This document shows, one piece after another, positions 1 through 8,017 of a stretch of DNA of 31,156 nucleotides. Numbering within the stretch: position 1 is the stretch's first letter; each line of letters starts with the position of its first letter. The stretch spans positions 1,815 through 32,970 of the forward strand of contig DFBO01000191.1 in NCBI GenBank assembly GCA_002366675.1, given 5' to 3'. Made by a program: the position numbers and the translations under genes. The notes under the pieces are model-generated. The model searched no databases, had not been told where the DNA came from, and saw only the letters and a program-made list of their open reading frames with translations. Origin of the DNA: Flavobacteriaceae bacterium UBA3078. Its GTDB lineage: Bacteria > Bacteroidota > Bacteroidia > Flavobacteriales > Flavobacteriaceae.

Positions 1-192
1 GGTACAAGGCGAAAAGTATTATTTGAAAGTGAGAATAAAGAAGGATACATTCATGGATTTACTGAAAATTATGTAAAAGTAAAATCGCCATGGAACCCAG
101 AGTTAGTGAATACGATTCAAGATGTGGAGCTTTCCAAAATTGATGAAGATGGTACTGTAAGACTAGAGTTTATTAAAGAATTAGCTAGATAA
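1..192 (+). CDS. mtaB: MtaB-type tRNA methylthiotransferase, C-terminal fragment
   Basis: This is the last 63 codons of a gene that enters from the left edge and ends in TAA. The frame is open from base 1. The visible protein begins GTRRKVLFES and continues with GYIHGFTENYVKVKSPW, which matches the C-terminal TRAM-like RNA-binding end of the radical-SAM enzyme MtaB. MtaB adds a methylthio group to N6-threonylcarbamoyladenosine-37 in tRNAs that read ANN codons. The Fe-S and radical-SAM domains would lie outside the window, so the identification rests on the tail alone. A strong terminator follows directly. MiaB or RimO is less likely, because the VLFE...GFT.NYV.V pattern is typical of the Bacteroidota MtaB end. 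Confidence 0.72.
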   Translation, partial: GTRRKVLFESENKEGYIHGFTENYVKVKSPWNPELVNTIQDVELSKIDEDGTVRLEFIKELAR

Positions 193-195
193 AAA

Positions 196-230
196 AAAAC
201 GAAGTTTTAACTTCGTTTTGTATTTTTTTA
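196..230. terminator. Intrinsic terminator, probably bidirectional
   Basis: AAAACGAAG (196-204) pairs perfectly with CTTCGTTTT (211-219) around a 6-nt loop, with A-runs before it and T-runs after it. It lies between the end of the mtaB fragment on + and the end of the GNAT-like gene on - (stop at 228), so it can serve both strands. Confidence 0.85.
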
Positions 231-524
231 AATCCTCACACCCACAGGCAACATACGTTTATACTTTCTGTTTTTTCGAACAAATTTTGCAATCTCAGGA
301 CTAGTAGGAACAACACTTAAATTGCGATCTTCAATATTTTTAAAAACCACTACTAAAAATTCTTTTTCAAATTCTTCAGAATTAATCTCTTCTGGAATAA
401 TAAGTTTCGTTAAAAATATTTTTCGTTCTTGTAACGAATATTCAATTTTAGCTAAATGATCTTCAATCTTTAGTTCATACTGACGTAAAAATTCGTTATC
501 CACAAGTTCAGATGCTTCAATCAT
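228..524 (-). CDS. Small GNAT-fold protein, YjdJ-type N-acetyltransferase-like
   Basis: A 98-residue protein with an ATG start. The central part (IEDHLAKIEYSLQERKIFLTKLIIPEEI) followed by a helix and then LSVVPTSPEIAKFVRKNRKY resembles the short single-domain GNAT family (the YjdJ / Acetyltransf_CG type). In that family a beta-hairpin is followed by a V.P.C..V..Y...HP.Y motif. Here the usual acetyl-CoA loop (RGxG) is not obvious: the region reads SEEFEKEFLVVVF. The P.S..IA.F.RKN..Y stretch (about residues 73-88) keeps the shape but not the usual Cys. The substrate is unknown, and it may have lost or altered catalysis. It faces mtaB across a shared terminator and is divergent from the hydrolase at 638. 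Confidence 0.6.
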   Translation of the reverse strand: MIEASELVDNEFLRQYELKIEDHLAKIEYSLQERKIFLTKLIIPEEINSEEFEKEFLVVVFKNIEDRNLSVVPTSPEIAKFVRKNRKYKRMLPVGVRI

Positions 525-579
525 AATAAGAATATTTTTTATTTAAAAGGAAATTTAGAAGTCGGTACTATTTTTTCAA

Positions 580-600
580 TAGTTTTGCATTGCAAATTTA
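580..600. promoter_or_regulatory. Overlapping divergent -7 elements around a TTTGCA palindrome
   Basis: TAGTTTTG (580-587, + strand) fits the Bacteroidota -7 consensus TAnnTTTG for the hydrolase gene at 638. TAAATTTG on the - strand (600-593) fits it for the GNAT-like gene at 524. The two overlap in the 13-bp palindrome TTTGCATTGCAAA (584-596). I see no clear TTTG at -33 for either direction. Confidence 0.45.
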
Positions 601-637
601 AGAAAAATAATTATTAAAATAAACTATTTAATAGCTT

Positions 638-1312
638 ATGATTCAAGATTTAATCCATGTTTATTTTGTTCCTGGAATGGCTGCAAACCCATTAATTTTT
701 GAAAACATAAAATTGCCTGAAAATCAATTTAAAATGCATTGGTTGGAATGGTTAATTCCTGTTGAAAATGAGAGCATCAGTGATTACTCTAAGAGAATGG
801 TAGAAAAGATTGAGCACGATAATGTGGTTTTAATAGGCGTTTCTTTTGGCGGAATAGTGGCTCAGGAAATGAGTAAACATCTTACGTTAAGAAAACTGTT
901 TGTTGTTTCTAGTGTTAAAACAAAACATGAATTACCAAAAAGAATGAAACTTGCCAGGTTAACTAAAGCATATAAGTTTTTGCCTACAAGTTTAATTGAA
1001 AATATTGATAGCCTTGCGAAATACACCTTTGGAAAATCTATTAAAAAGCGTGTATCTCTTTACAGAAAATACTTGTCAATTAGGGATAAAACATATTTAG
1101 ATTGGGCAATTAAACAAATAGTTTGTTGGGAACAAGACAAGCCGATTCCTGAAGCTATACATATTCATGGTGAGAAAGATGCTGTTTTTCCTCATAAATA
1201 CTTAGGGGATTGCATTACTGTTAAAGGTGGGAGACATATAATGATTATTAATAAGTATAAATGGTTTAATGAAAATTTACCTAGGTTGATATTAGATGAA
1301 AAATTGGCTTAA
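638..1312 (+). CDS. Alpha/beta hydrolase
   Basis: A 224-residue cytosolic protein with the alpha/beta-hydrolase layout. It has the oxyanion strand VYFVPGMAAN near residues 8-16, the nucleophile elbow GVSFGG with Ser69, the acid in HGEKDAVFP (Asp181), and the histidine in GGRHIMI (His200). All three triad residues are therefore present in order. The length is slightly short for the family, with a small cap (about residues 95-165, rich in Lys/Arg). No signal peptide is visible. The substrate cannot be told from sequence. It is followed after 41 bp by the lytic transglycosylase on the same strand, so the two may be co-transcribed. The ATG at 638 is the first in frame, and the oxyanion loop begins right after it. 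Confidence 0.85.
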   Translation: MIQDLIHVYFVPGMAANPLIFENIKLPENQFKMHWLEWLIPVENESISDYSKRMVEKIEHDNVVLIGVSFGGIVAQEMSKHLTLRKLFVVSSVKTKHELPKRMKLARLTKAYKFLPTSLIENIDSLAKYTFGKSIKKRVSLYRKYLSIRDKTYLDWAIKQIVCWEQDKPIPEAIHIHGEKDAVFPHKYLGDCITVKGGRHIMIINKYKWFNENLPRLILDEKLA

Positions 1313-1353
1313 AAATTGCTGTATATTTTATAAATTTATAAAAACTTTTTAAG

Positions 1354-2280
1354 ATGAAATGGGTTAAAAATTTGTTTGCTTTTGTTGGACTTTTAAGTTT
1401 AACAATGTTGTTTGTGTATGCTCTTCAAGATGCTCCAACTGATGAAAATTTTGAAAAAAAATTAATAAACGATTATAATGTGTATGCATTACAAATCCCT
1501 GATCATTTAGATTTTGCAGGAGAAGCTTTACCATTAGATAATCCGGATATTTATGAACGAATGGATAGAGAGCTTTTAGTGAATACCTATTGGCAATCTA
1601 ATGGCTTATTAATGTTTAAAAGAGCTCATAAATATTTTCCAATAATAGAGCCTATTCTTAAGAAAAATGGCGTTCCAGACGATTTTAAATATTTAGCTGT
1701 TATTGAAAGTGGTTTGATAAATGTTGTTTCTCCTGCAGGAGCAAGAGGTGTTTGGCAAATTATGCCCAAAACTGGTCGCGAGTTTGGATTAGAAATAAAT
1801 GATAATGTAGATGAGAGATACCATTTAGAAAGATCTACTGAAGTTGCTTGTCAATATTTAATAAAATCTAAAGAACTATTAGGGTCTTGGACATTAGCAG
1901 CAGCAGCATATAATGCTGGTAATTCGGGAGTTTCAAGAAGATTAAATGATCAAGAAGTAAAAGATTATTATGATTTGTTGTTAGGTGAAGAGACTGGAAG
2001 ATACTTATTTCGAATCGTGGCTTTAAAAGAGATTTTAAACCATCCTGATAAGTATGGCTTTAATTTTAGAGTAAAAGATTTATACACTGTAGTTCCTACA
2101 TATAAAGTTGAAGTGGATACTGTAGTTGCAGATTTTGCTGCATTTGCTAAAGGGTTTGATATAAATTATAAGATATTGAAAATCCATAATCCTTGGCTAA
2201 GAGAGCCTAAATTAAATAATAAATCTAATAAGATGTATTATATCGATATTCCTAAAGAAGGCTATTATAAAGCTAACTAA
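1354..2280 (+). CDS. Lytic murein transglycosylase (SLT/MltD-like domain)
   Basis: A 308-residue exported protein that cleaves the MurNAc-GlcNAc bond of peptidoglycan with 1,6-anhydro ring formation. A hydrophobic N-terminus (about residues 6-24) serves as signal peptide or anchor. The SLT domain spans about residues 95-225: LAVIESG carries the catalytic Glu118, followed by SPAGARGVWQIMP, then AAAYNAGN near residues 184-190, all classic goose-lysozyme-fold motifs. The C-terminus ends YYIDIPKEGYYKAN. No LysM repeat is visible, unlike enterobacterial MltD. It sits downstream of the hydrolase and ends at a strong terminator. Confidence 0.92.
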   Translation: MKWVKNLFAFVGLLSLTMLFVYALQDAPTDENFEKKLINDYNVYALQIPDHLDFAGEALPLDNPDIYERMDRELLVNTYWQSNGLLMFKRAHKYFPIIEPILKKNGVPDDFKYLAVIESGLINVVSPAGARGVWQIMPKTGREFGLEINDNVDERYHLERSTEVACQYLIKSKELLGSWTLAAAAYNAGNSGVSRRLNDQEVKDYYDLLLGEETGRYLFRIVALKEILNHPDKYGFNFRVKDLYTVVPTYKVEVDTVVADFAAFAKGFDINYKILKIHNPWLREPKLNNKSNKMYYIDIPKEGYYKAN

Positions 2281-2281
2281 T

Positions 2282-2315
2282 AAAAAAAGCCTTGATTTAT
2301 TTCAAGGCTTTTTTT
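2282..2315. terminator. Strong bidirectional intrinsic terminator
   Basis: A perfect 14-bp stem (2282-2295 with 2302-2315; core GCCTTGA/TCAAGGC flanked by A7 and T7) closes a 6-nt loop. It is shared by the transglycosylase gene on + (stop 2280) and the TPR-like gene on - (stop 2333). Confidence 0.93.
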
Positions 2316-2332
2316 ATTACTAATTTTAATTT

Positions 2333-2905
2333 CTAACGACGTTTACCAGCACGTTGTTGTTTATGTCCACCAAAATGTTGATTAGGCATTTGTGCCTTTT
2401 TCATATTGTCTTTCATCATTTTTATTTGTTCTGTAAGCATGTCTCTTTTATCCAAAGCTTGAGCCTCTTTAAGTAATATGTTGGCTTCGTTTTTTCTTCT
2501 TTTACTAAAAGCAATACCAGCCAAATTTAATTTAGCCATCGCCATGTCGTGATCCATAGTTAAGCCTAATCTAACAGCATTTTTAAAGTATCGCTCAGCT
2601 TCATTCATATTATCTTGAGAAATCATTATCCCATGAAGGAAATTAAAGTAGCCTTGTTGTTTTTTTACTAGAGCAGTTTCAGGATTTTTAATTTTATCAA
2701 GCCATTTCTTTGCACCTATAAAATCTTGCTTTCTTAAACGCATGAATGCTAGTAAAATAATTTCGTTCTTAAAATATAAGAAAATAAAAATTGTAGATAA
2801 AAGAAGGAACATAATACCATTACCAATAAGCCCTTCAGTAAATTGATAGATTGCGTAAGCAATTATTAGTCCTGCAATTATTAATTTAAATACTTTATTG
2901 TACAT
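2333..2905 (-). CDS. Membrane-anchored TPR-like protein
   Basis: A 190-residue protein with two N-terminal membrane segments (about residues 7-23 and 28-46), followed by a cytosolic helical region. The stretches LAFMRLRKQDFIGAKKWLDKI, QQGYFNFLHGIMISQDNMNEAERYF and AKLNLAGIAFSKRRKNEANILL look like degenerate tetratricopeptide repeats. The last 20 residues are rich in His, Gln, Lys and Arg. No catalytic motif is visible, and a scaffold or assembly role is only an inference. Its ATG overlaps the last 11 bases of the DUF6263-type gene upstream, so the two are probably translationally coupled. I do not recognise a named family. Confidence 0.7.
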   Translation of the reverse strand: MYNKVFKLIIAGLIIAYAIYQFTEGLIGNGIMFLLLSTIFIFLYFKNEIILLAFMRLRKQDFIGAKKWLDKIKNPETALVKKQQGYFNFLHGIMISQDNMNEAERYFKNAVRLGLTMDHDMAMAKLNLAGIAFSKRRKNEANILLKEAQALDKRDMLTEQIKMMKDNMKKAQMPNQHFGGHKQQRAGKRR

Positions 2906-3791
2906 GTTTTTTAATTTTATATGTTGTTATAGATTTTATTGTTGTTGGTATTTCTACATCATTCATTTGCTTCATGGCAGTTATACCTTCAGCACTTGAA
3001 ACGACATTAATAAGCTCTGCAAAACCAGTTTCTTTATCTGCAGTTATGTTTGTGTCTTGTATTCCTGATAAAGTCATTATATGAGTGTCTTCTTCAGTAA
3101 TCATGGTAATATTACTTTTTGCTGATAATTCAATTGTATCACTCAATCCGTCTAAGGTCCAAATGTTTTCAGCATTTAAGTCTCCAGAATAGATGTTTGA
3201 CCAATGGTCTCCAACTGTTACATTTTTGGTAGGATAGAAATATGTCATTTGTTCAAAACTTCTTGCAAGACTTTCATTTCCAAACTCTTTTTTCATGGCT
3301 TCAATCATGATTTCTTTAGTGAATTCATCTAATATTCCTGCATCAGTAATCATTTTGCTAATCATGGCATCTGTTCCAGAAACCGTTTTGATTTTACCAT
3401 TTTTCAACATTTCCATTTTTAAAACAGATTTTGTTAGTCCGGAAAATATTTTCGCCTCTAAATTGTCTTCTTTTATGTCATTATTTGTGTCAATATTTAT
3501 CAATTCACCATAAATATTTGAGTTAGTTATTAATTTAAACCTATTAAATTTAAAATTTATAACGTAAGAACTATCAGTAATTGTCTTTACAACAAAGGTA
3601 AATTCACCCAATAAAATATTACTCATTTCATGTTTTGAACCATCCATATCCTGAATGATGTTTTGAGCAGAAGATTGGCTAACTATCAAGCTGTCACTGA
3701 CATTAAGATTGTATTCCAGAGTGTTCTGACTACAAATAACACTAGGAAAAAGTAAAAAAAAAGCAATATATTTTGACACCAGATGGCTCAT
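2895..3791 (-). CDS. Secreted DUF6263-type protein
   Basis: The reading frame runs back to a TTG at 3818, but I prefer the ATG at 3791. It gives 298 residues starting MSHLVSKYIAFFLL with a good signal peptide and cleavage near VICSQ. The mature part is beta-rich, with ITDSSYVINFKFNRFKL, KNGKIKTVSGTDAM, YPTKNVTVGDHWSN and TYKIKKH at the end. That layout matches the DUF6263 family of Bacteroidota exported proteins of unknown function. It probably acts in the periplasm or at the outer membrane. It heads a two-gene operon with the TPR-like membrane protein (11-bp overlap). The signal peptide is encoded across a T-rich run, a spot prone to indels. Confidence 0.68.
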   Translation of the reverse strand: MSHLVSKYIAFFLLFPSVICSQNTLEYNLNVSDSLIVSQSSAQNIIQDMDGSKHEMSNILLGEFTFVVKTITDSSYVINFKFNRFKLITNSNIYGELINIDTNNDIKEDNLEAKIFSGLTKSVLKMEMLKNGKIKTVSGTDAMISKMITDAGILDEFTKEIMIEAMKKEFGNESLARSFEQMTYFYPTKNVTVGDHWSNIYSGDLNAENIWTLDGLSDTIELSAKSNITMITEEDTHIMTLSGIQDTNITADKETGFAELINVVSSAEGITAMKQMNDVEIPTTIKSITTYKIKKHVQ

Positions 3792-3859
3792 TAAAATAAG
3801 TTTGATTTTGGAGTACAAAGAAACTAAATTTTTATTGAAAAAATATTTTTAAAATAAGG

Positions 3860-3890
3860 TTTGTCAAATAAAAAAGGGTTTGTATATTTG
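3860..3890 (+). promoter_or_regulatory. rpmH promoter (consensus Bacteroidota -33/-7)
   Basis: TTTG at 3860-3863 and TATATTTG at 3883-3890 are separated by 19 bp. This is a full match to the Bacteroidota housekeeping promoter TTTG-N19-TAnnTTTG. The leader to the rpmH ATG at 3963 is about 65 nt. Confidence 0.8.
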
Positions 3891-3962
3891 CGCTCAGTTT
3901 TAGACAAAGAGATAAAACAGATTTTTTAGATATAATATAGAAGATTTTAAAAACATAAGACA

Positions 3963-4124
3963 ATGCCAAAAAGAACATTTCAGCCATCAAAGAGAAAGAG
4001 AAAGAATAAGCATGGCTTTAGAGAAAGAATGGCTTCTGCCAATGGTAGAAAAGTACTTGCTCGTAGAAGAGCTAAAGGAAGAAAGAAAATATCTGTATCT
4101 TCTGAAGCTAGACATAAAAGATAA
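3963..4124 (+). CDS. rpmH: 50S ribosomal protein L34
   Basis: A 53-residue, very basic protein starting MPKRTFQPSKRKRKNKHG, followed by GFRERMASANGRKVLARRRAKGRKK. This is the unmistakable L34 signature, with the short C-terminal extension ISVSSEARHKR usual in flavobacteria. It is a structural protein of the large ribosomal subunit that contacts 23S rRNA. In many bacteria rpmH sits next to rnpA and dnaA. Here it stands alone with its own consensus promoter and its own terminator, upstream of carB. The ORF is complete. Confidence 0.97.
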   Translation: MPKRTFQPSKRKRKNKHGFRERMASANGRKVLARRRAKGRKKISVSSEARHKR

Positions 4125-4146
4125 TGATTAACAATTGTTGATATAT

Positions 4147-4179
4147 AAAAGGTGTTACTTAACGGTAGCGCCTTTTTTT
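4147..4179 (+). terminator. rpmH intrinsic terminator
   Basis: GGTGTTAC (4151-4158) pairs with GTAGCGCC (4165-4172), with two G-T wobbles, around the loop TTAACG. A T7 run follows. It lies 26 nt after the rpmH stop. Confidence 0.85.
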
Positions 4180-4194
4180 ATATCTAGTATTTAT

Positions 4195-4202
4195 TAATTT
4201 TG
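4195..4202 (+). promoter_or_regulatory. Candidate carB -7 element
   Basis: TAATTTTG matches TAnnTTTG and lies 32 bp before the carB ATG, just after the rpmH terminator. No TTTG is present at -33, where the terminator T-run sits. Confidence 0.45.
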
Positions 4203-4234
4203 CAAACACATCAATAACAATATAATACTTTATA

Positions 4235-7087
4235 ATGCCTAAAAATTCAAACCTTAAATCTATTTTAATTATTGGTTCTGGTCCAATAGTCATTGGTCAA
4301 GCATGCGAATTTGATTATTCAGGAACTCAAGCACTAAGATCATTAAGAGAAGATGGAATTGAAACTATTTTAATTAATTCAAATCCTGCAACTATAATGA
4401 CAGATCCTTCGATGGCTGATCATGTTTATTTGTTGCCTTTAACAACAAAATCTATTGTTCAAATTTTAAAAGAGCATCCACAAATTGATGCTGTTTTACC
4501 AACAATGGGAGGGCAAACGGCTTTGAATTTATGTATTGAAGCAGATGAAAAAGGCATTTGGAAAGATTTTGGTGTTGAAATAATTGGTGTTGATATTGAT
4601 GCTATAAACATTACTGAAGATAGAGAGCAGTTTAGAGAGTTGATGCTTAAAATTGGAGTTCCAATGGCACCACAAGCTACTGCCAATTCTTATTTAAAAG
4701 GGAAAGAAATAGCTCAAGAATTTGGATTTCCTTTAATAATTAGAGCTTCATTTACTTTGGGTGGAGCAGGAGCTTCATTTGTTTATAAAGAAGAAGATTT
4801 TGATGAATTATTAACTCGTGGTTTAGAAGTATCTCCAATTCACGAAGTTATGATTGATAAAGCCTTAATTGGTTGGAAAGAGTATGAATTAGAACTACTT
4901 AGAGATTCAAATGATAATGTAGTAATTATCTGTTCTATAGAAAATATGGATCCAATTGGAATCCATACAGGAGACTCTATTACTGTAGCTCCAGCTATGA
5001 CTTTAAGTGATAGAACATATCAAAAAATGCGTGATATGGCAATTCATATGATGCGAAGTATAGGTGATTTTGCAGGTGGTTGTAATGTGCAATTTGCTGT
5101 TAGTCCTGATGAAAATGAAGATATAATTGCTATCGAGATTAACCCTCGTGTTTCTCGTTCTTCTGCTTTGGCTAGTAAAGCTACAGGTTATCCAATTGCA
5201 AAAATTGCAGCTAAATTAGCAATAGGTTATCATTTAGATGAATTAGAAAATCAGATTACTAAATCTACTTCGGCTTTGTTTGAGCCAACATTAGATTATG
5301 TGATTGTAAAAATACCACGTTGGAATTTCGATAAATTTGAAGGGTCAGATAGAACTTTAGGTTTACAAATGAAATCTGTTGGTGAAGTTATGGGAATTGG
5401 ACGCTCGTTTCAAGAAGCATTACATAAAGCAACGCAATCACTTGAAATTAAAAGAAACGGTTTAGGAGCAGATGGAAAAGGTTATAAGGATTACGACCAA
5501 ATTATAAGTAAACTAACACATGCTAGTTGGGATCGTGTATTTGTGATTTATGATGCCATTCAAATGGGTATTCCATTAAGTAGAATTCATGATATTACTA
5601 AAATTGACATGTGGTTCTTAAAGCAGTATGAGGAATTATACTTGCTAGAAAAAGAAATCTCGACTTTTAAAATTGATACTATTCAGAAGGATTTATTACT
5701 TGAAGCGAAGCAAAAAGGTTATGGAGATAGACAAATTGCTCACATGCTTCAATGTCTAGAAAGTCAAGTTTATAAAAAACGAGAAGAATTAGGTGTTAAT
5801 CGTGTTTACAAATTGGTTGATACCTGTGCAGCAGAGTTTAAAGCACAAACACCTTATTATTATTCAACGTTTGAAAGCGATTTAGAAACTACAGATGGAA
5901 AAAGATTTGCTGAAAATGAAAGTATCGTTTCAGATAAAAAGAAAATCATAGTTCTTGGTTCAGGTCCAAATAGAATAGGTCAAGGAATTGAGTTCGATTA
6001 TTGTTGTGTTCATGGTGTTTTAGCAGCTGCAGAATGTGATTATGAAACAATCATGATTAACTGTAATCCTGAAACGGTTTCTACCGATTTTGATACTGCA
6101 GATAAATTGTATTTCGAACCAGTTTTTTGGGAACATATCTACGATATTATTAAACATGAAAAACCTGAAGGTGTAATTGTGCAACTTGGAGGTCAAACAG
6201 CTTTAAAGCTTGCTGAAAAGCTGGATAGATATGGAATCAAAATTCTTGGAACTACGTATCAATCGCTTGATTTAGCTGAAGATAGAGGATTGTTTTCAAA
6301 TTTACTTAAAGAGAATAATATTCCTTATCCACAATTTGATATCGCTACAACAGCTGATGAAGCTGCTGCAATTGCAGATGTTTTAGATTTTCCAATATTA
6401 GTAAGACCTTCTTATGTTTTAGGTGGTCAAGGAATGAAAATTGTAATTAATAAGCAGGAATTAGAAGAACATGTTGTCGATTTATTAAGACAGATGCCTG
6501 GAAATCAATTGCTATTAGATCATTATCTGGATGGAGCAATAGAAGCAGAAGCTGATGCTATTTGCGATGGCGAGAATGTGTATATCATTGGTATTATGGA
6601 ACATATCGAGCCATGTGGTATTCATTCAGGGGATAGTAATGCTACTTTGCCTCCTTTCAATTTAGGTGAATTTGTAATGCAGCAAATTAAAGACCACACG
6701 AATAAGATTGCTCTTGCATTGAATACTGTTGGTTTAATTAATATCCAGTTTGCTATAAAAGATGATATAGTTTATATTATTGAAGCCAATCCTAGAGCCT
6801 CTAGAACGGTTCCATTTATTTCTAAAGCCTATGGCGAACCTTATGTAAACTATGCAACTAAAGTAATGTTAGGAGAGAAGAAAGTAACCGATTTTAATTT
6901 TAATCCGCAACTTAACGGTTATGCTATTAAGCAACCAGTTTTCTCTTTTAATAAGTTTCATAATGTGAATAAAAAGTTAGGACCAGAAATGAAAAGTACT
7001 GGAGAAAGTATCTTGTTTATAGATAGTTTAAAGGATGACGAATTTTATAATTTGTACTCAAGACGTAAGATGTATCTGAGTAAATAA
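4235..7087 (+). CDS. carB: Carbamoyl-phosphate synthase large subunit, without MGS domain
   Basis: A 950-residue subunit that makes carbamoyl phosphate from bicarbonate, two ATP and ammonia delivered by CarA, for pyrimidine and arginine synthesis. The internal duplication is plain: LIIGSGPIVIGQACEFDYSG near residue 10 is echoed by VLGSGPNRIGQGIEFDYCC near residue 574. Each starts a half with a pre-ATP-grasp fold and an ATP-grasp domain (about 128-330 and 680-870), and the oligomerisation region lies between. The usual protein is about 1,070 residues; this one stops right after KSTGESILFIDS. The C-terminal MGS-like allosteric domain is therefore absent, as I recall for other flavobacterial CarB proteins. 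carA is not in the window. Confidence 0.96.
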   Translation: MPKNSNLKSILIIGSGPIVIGQACEFDYSGTQALRSLREDGIETILINSNPATIMTDPSMADHVYLLPLTTKSIVQILKEHPQIDAVLPTMGGQTALNLCIEADEKGIWKDFGVEIIGVDIDAINITEDREQFRELMLKIGVPMAPQATANSYLKGKEIAQEFGFPLIIRASFTLGGAGASFVYKEEDFDELLTRGLEVSPIHEVMIDKALIGWKEYELELLRDSNDNVVIICSIENMDPIGIHTGDSITVAPAMTLSDRTYQKMRDMAIHMMRSIGDFAGGCNVQFAVSPDENEDIIAIEINPRVSRSSALASKATGYPIAKIAAKLAIGYHLDELENQITKSTSALFEPTLDYVIVKIPRWNFDKFEGSDRTLGLQMKSVGEVMGIGRSFQEALHKATQSLEIKRNGLGADGKGYKDYDQIISKLTHASWDRVFVIYDAIQMGIPLSRIHDITKIDMWFLKQYEELYLLEKEISTFKIDTIQKDLLLEAKQKGYGDRQIAHMLQCLESQVYKKREELGVNRVYKLVDTCAAEFKAQTPYYYSTFESDLETTDGKRFAENESIVSDKKKIIVLGSGPNRIGQGIEFDYCCVHGVLAAAECDYETIMINCNPETVSTDFDTADKLYFEPVFWEHIYDIIKHEKPEGVIVQLGGQTALKLAEKLDRYGIKILGTTYQSLDLAEDRGLFSNLLKENNIPYPQFDIATTADEAAAIADVLDFPILVRPSYVLGGQGMKIVINKQELEEHVVDLLRQMPGNQLLLDHYLDGAIEAEADAICDGENVYIIGIMEHIEPCGIHSGDSNATLPPFNLGEFVMQQIKDHTNKIALALNTVGLINIQFAIKDDIVYIIEANPRASRTVPFISKAYGEPYVNYATKVMLGEKKVTDFNFNPQLNGYAIKQPVFSFNKFHNVNKKLGPEMKSTGESILFIDSLKDDEFYNLYSRRKMYLSK

Positions 7088-7153
7088 TCTATTTATTCGA
7101 TAAAAGGTAACTTGTATTATATTAATAATTATTAATTTAGCTTAAAACATGCT

Positions 7154-8017
7154 ATGATGAAAAAACTACTTTTACTATTAATATTATCTTCATCTATAAC
7201 TTGGTCTCAAGTTGCAGTTAATCAAATTGATGATTTTGAAGATGGGACTATTATGGATTGGTCTATTGGAGTAACACCTCAACCGACTAATATTCCAGAT
7301 GGCGGTCCTTTAGGGAATGGGGACAATTATTTGCAATATACTACAAGTGGTAGCCCAGGAGGTCCAGGAAGTAAAGTTATTATATATAACAGAGATCAAT
7401 GGACAGGAGATTACACTAATCAAGGAATCATTGCAATTAAGCTAGATGTTAAAGTAGAAGGAAGTAATGACTTAAATATCAGATTAGCTTTTAGCGATGA
7501 AACAGGACAAGGAACAGGTACTCAAACTCAAATTTGTACAACTAATCCCATTCTTGTTAGAGCTGGTACTGGTTGGCAGGCTTTAACTTTCTCTGTTTCT
7601 TCAAGTGATTTTACAGTTGTAGGTGGATCTGGTACAGTTTCTAGTGTTTTAACTAATGTAGCTGAAGCAAGAATATTGCATAATGATAATCCAAATTGGT
7701 TTGGAGCAGCTATTGGTGCAACTCTTGAAGTTGATAATATTAATGCTTCTCCAACTCTAGGTGTTGCTGAGGTTGAAGATTCTTATAATTTTTCTATTTT
7801 CCCAAATCCTGGTAAAACAAGTTTAAATATTCATTTAGCTGCTTTAAATAGCGATACAAATGTAGAGGTGTTTGATATACTTGGAAAGAAAATTTATTCT
7901 AATTCTTTAAATACGTTACGTAATACAATAAACGTTTCTAAATGGCATTCTGGTGTTTATCTAGTAAGAGTTTCGCAAGAAAATCAGGTGGTAACTAAAC
8001 GTTTTGTTAAGCAATAA
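7154..8017 (+). CDS. T9SS-secreted protein with type A sorting domain
   Basis: A 287-residue protein with a signal peptide (MMKKLLLLLILSSSITWSQ). A beta-rich domain (about residues 24-200) begins IDDFEDGTIMDWSIG, a pattern seen in jelly-roll carbohydrate-binding modules. The final 75 residues are a type IX secretion C-terminal sorting domain: SIFPNPGKTSLNIH, then VEVFDILGKKIYS, then GVYLVRV, and a basic end KRFVKQ. The protein should cross the outer membrane by T9SS and be released or anchored outside the cell. The ligand is unknown, and no enzyme domain is visible. It ends tail-to-tail with the SatD-like remnant, overlapping it by 11 bases. Confidence 0.85.
   Translation: MMKKLLLLLILSSSITWSQVAVNQIDDFEDGTIMDWSIGVTPQPTNIPDGGPLGNGDNYLQYTTSGSPGGPGSKVIIYNRDQWTGDYTNQGIIAIKLDVKVEGSNDLNIRLAFSDETGQGTGTQTQICTTNPILVRAGTGWQALTFSVSSSDFTVVGGSGTVSSVLTNVAEARILHNDNPNWFGAAIGATLEVDNINASPTLGVAEVEDSYNFSIFPNPGKTSLNIHLAALNSDTNVEVFDILGKKIYSNSLNTLRNTINVSKWHSGVYLVRVSQENQVVTKRFVKQ

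Noticed and set aside
3792..3818. TTG start for the DUF6263-type gene
   Set aside because: The nine extra residues would precede a good signal peptide that begins at the ATG at 3791.
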